Shown here: in pieces, positions 19,978 to 21,973 of the stretch
Layout: each line of letters begins with the position of its first letter
How positions within the stretch are numbered: the first letter of the stretch is position 1
Origin: JBLMYQ01 sp050258375
GTDB taxonomy: Bacteria > Bacillota > Clostridia > Acetivibrionales > UBA4821
Assembly (NCBI GenBank): GCA_050258375.1
Contig: JBLMYQ010000003.1
Location: 1 to 21,973, forward strand
Reading direction: 5' to 3'
Length of the DNA stretch: 21,973 nt
Position numbers and translations under genes: made by a program
The notes under the pieces: model-generated
Database searches by the model: none
What the model was told of the DNA's origin: nothing
Seen by the model: only the letters and a program-made list of their open reading frames with translations

Positions 19978-21973
19978 ATGCCATATGATAAATATGATGA
20001 AGAACGAAAAAAACTAGGACTAACGCCTATATATGCTGAAACCTTACCCAATAAAATTAATAATTCTACCATTTATGACAAATATGATGCTGAACGTGCA
20101 TCGCTCGGCATAAGCACCATACAGCCAGACTACAAACCAGTAAAGAAGCCTTCACAAAACGTGGGGGCTTCTTCTGTTAAGCCTGTTACGTTGACACCCA
20201 AAATTACAGTAGAACAAAAGATTACCAATATGAAATCACAGGGCAAACCTGAATCCGAAATAAAATCCTATATTGATGTATTGGGAGCAGACAATGAATA
20301 TAAAGATAGATTATATAAGTATGCTAACATAGGTTTTATGAATAAATTCAATAAGTTTGGTACTGATTTAGATAGGGCTTCACTTAATACGCTAAAAAAT
20401 ATGGGTAACTTTATATTAGACAGCAAAGGCGGTAGTTATGACCCTGCGACTGGATTTAGAGAGAACAAAGAAACGAATAGAGAGAAGCTTGGTAATACTG
20501 TAAAGGCTGTTGCAAGCGCCCCTATACCTTTTACTAAAGCCAATGTAGGAGATGCGACAGGTGGTGCATTGAAGAAACTTAATCAAGTAGACCAAGCGTA
20601 TAGAGGAATGGCGAGCGTTGTTCCTGAGGTTTCAGACGTGCCTAAAATATTTACTGATAGCAATACAAGAGCAGAAATGGCAAAGAGGGCAAAGGAAGGT
20701 TGGGAAGGAACAAGGCATACGGAATTTTCTGAAACAATGGGTAAGGGGTGGAGAGAAGCTACAAAAAAATATACTAATATCATGGCTCCTCTTAATTTTG
20801 CAGGCTCGTTACTTTCAGACCCTTCAAATGCCATTTTAGCTGGCGCTGGCGGTGTTATTGCTAAAGGGGCTAAAGCAGTAATAAATCCTATTAGAAACGC
20901 AAGCAAAGAGCTTAACGCATTGCTTGATGATGGGTTTTTACAGGGTGTAGGTGACGTAGGGAATGGAGTTTCTAATGTTAAACAAATAAATCCTAAAACT
21001 GGCAATTTTGCTAAACCAATACCCAAAAGTTTAGTGCCTGAACAAGGCGCTAATATTATGCCTGCAATAAGTGAATTTGTGTCCTCGCAAACAGGGAAAA
21101 AGTATACTATCCCTGATATAAAAGACGTAAAGCATAGCGTAGATAGTAATGGCGTAGTGCATTATTCTGATAATATATTTGATAATGTTGATATAAAAGA
21201 CCAAAGGGATTTTGCCAAACAATATGCTATTAAAAACTATGTTACTAATTTTGACAATAAAGGAAAAATTATAGGGCAAGAAAAACCTATCATAATTAAG
21301 GATGATGGGTTAGAACTACTAATAACAAAAACGGGTATAAATGATGTATCAAAAAAATTTAGAGCTTCTGAACAACAAAGTCTTGCTAATAGTTTAGTGT
21401 CGTTGCCGCAAATTATAGAAAATGCTAAATTTATTAAAGAGGTTCCAGATTTAAAAGGTAACAACTTAGCTAAATGGCGCAATTACGAAAGTTCGTTTAA
21501 AGACAGCGCGGGATTACATAAAGTAAATATCCAAATCAAGCAAGTACCGATAGGTAACAGATACTATTATCACGCGCTTGAAAAAATCGAGATAGACTCT
21601 CCACACGTGCCCTACGACGTTAAGCCGTTACAAACACTACCGCAAGAGTCTATCTCTAATAATATTATACGCAATCCTGCTGAAAATATCAATAAGGTAA
21701 ATACAAATATTCCCAACGCATTACCTGAAGTAGCTACAACTGCTCAGAAGATTATACATCAAAAAGAAACTGGACTTGCAATGCCTGTTAAAGATACAAG
21801 TGGTTTTAATGCTTATACCAACGATATTGATAGGATATTTAAAAAGGTTTATGGCAAGAACTATGAAGAAGCTAAGGCAAAATATTTAACTCCATTAAAT
21901 GGATCTAAAAAGAACAATCAATTGATGCAACAAGAAATACTAACTGGGCTTAAAAATGATATTGTAAATAAGT
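19978..21973 (+). CDS. Large ejection protein with polyvalent-type domain, partial (at least 665 aa)
   Basis: Starts at ATG 19978 behind AAGGTGGG. The frame has no stop to the window end, so the protein is larger than 665 aa. It begins with two copies of a YDKYDxERxxLG motif (residues 3-14 and 33-44). A helical middle includes a possibly membrane-interacting stretch near residues 262-300 (NIMAPLNFAGSLLSD, NAILAGAGGVIAKGAKAV). Residues about 382-545 (from VKHSVDSNGVVHYS, through SLPQIIENAKFIKEV, to VNIQIKQVPIGNRYYYHALE) resemble the LPD3-type or BECR nuclease-associated region of large polyvalent phage proteins. These are thought to enter the cell with DNA and counter host defences. Residues 605-665 may begin another domain. 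Domain naming is by pattern only. Confidence 0.7.
   Translation, partial: MPYDKYDEERKKLGLTPIYAETLPNKINNSTIYDKYDAERASLGISTIQPDYKPVKKPSQNVGASSVKPVTLTPKITVEQKITNMKSQGKPESEIKSYIDVLGADNEYKDRLYKYANIGFMNKFNKFGTDLDRASLNTLKNMGNFILDSKGGSYDPATGFRENKETNREKLGNTVKAVASAPIPFTKANVGDATGGALKKLNQVDQAYRGMASVVPEVSDVPKIFTDSNTRAEMAKRAKEGWEGTRHTEFSETMGKGWREATKKYTNIMAPLNFAGSLLSDPSNAILAGAGGVIAKGAKAVINPIRNASKELNALLDDGFLQGVGDVGNGVSNVKQINPKTGNFAKPIPKSLVPEQGANIMPAISEFVSSQTGKKYTIPDIKDVKHSVDSNGVVHYSDNIFDNVDIKDQRDFAKQYAIKNYVTNFDNKGKIIGQEKPIIIKDDGLELLITKTGINDVSKKFRASEQQSLANSLVSLPQIIENAKFIKEVPDLKGNNLAKWRNYESSFKDSAGLHKVNIQIKQVPIGNRYYYHALEKIEIDSPHVPYDVKPLQTLPQESISNNIIRNPAENINKVNTNIPNALPEVATTAQKIIHQKETGLAMPVKDTSGFNAYTNDIDRIFKKVYGKNYEEAKAKYLTPLNGSKKNNQLMQQEILTGLKNDIVNK

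Noticed and set aside
20583..21482. Minus-strand open frames at the right end of the window (20583-21026, 21031-21279, 21237-21482)
   Set aside because: They are shadows of the long plus-strand ejection gene that is open from 19978 to the window end.

Overview
The window is a block of phage or prophage DNA from an AT-rich Gram-positive host, most likely a member of the Clostridia (Firmicutes). The evidence is strong AGGAGG-type ribosome binding sites, ATA/AGA/AAA-rich codon use, sigma-A-like promoters, and a secreted protein with a clostridial-style copper-amine-oxidase-N (stalk) domain. The gene set points to a short-tailed (podovirus-like) virion: terminase, a long portal, scaffold, capsid, head fibre, head-tail adaptor, beta-rich tail nozzle, receptor-binding fibre and ejection proteins. 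No tape-measure, tail-tube or sheath gene is visible. No integrase, lysis gene, tRNA or CRISPR array is visible, so the window cannot say whether the phage is temperate or complete.

Layout. (1) 1-2093, plus strand: end of the early or middle region, with small unknown proteins, an HNH protein with a helix-turn-helix-like tail, and an ArpU/RinA-like late regulator. (2) 2093-2854, minus strand: a two-gene unit with its own promoter, encoding an acidic 120-aa protein and a ribbon-helix-helix (RHH) protein, which shares a bidirectional terminator with the late regulator. (3) 2855-4746, plus strand: about 400 bp of regulatory DNA (tandem repeats, a candidate terminated RNA, a near-consensus promoter), then a run of very small genes including a second RHH-like protein and a Cys-rich protein, and a locus whose frames look disrupted. 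(4) 4739-9589: small and large terminase, FmdB-type zinc ribbon, portal, an HExxH metallopeptidase-like protein and small unknowns. (5) 9590-13772: scaffold, probable decoration protein, major capsid protein, head-fibre-like protein, small structural protein and adaptor. (6) 13773-17452: nozzle and receptor-binding fibre. (7) 17454-18349: a self-contained moron with its own promoter, a secreted trypsin-like protease gene and two terminators. (8) 18376-21973: a coiled-coil ejection protein and a very large ejection protein that runs off the window and carries a region resembling large polyvalent protein domains.

How it works together. Products of regions 4-6 and 8 package DNA, build the head and tail, bind the host and deliver DNA plus ejection proteins. 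Intrinsic terminators follow many structural genes, which suggests graded expression or antitermination by the late regulator. The minus-strand unit and the plus-strand promoter at 3201 share a 16-bp tandem-repeat sequence (14 of 16 bases), which suggests one repressor, plausibly the RHH protein, controls both. The best candidates for something new are the protease moron, the minus-strand operon with its shared operators, and the polyvalent ejection protein.
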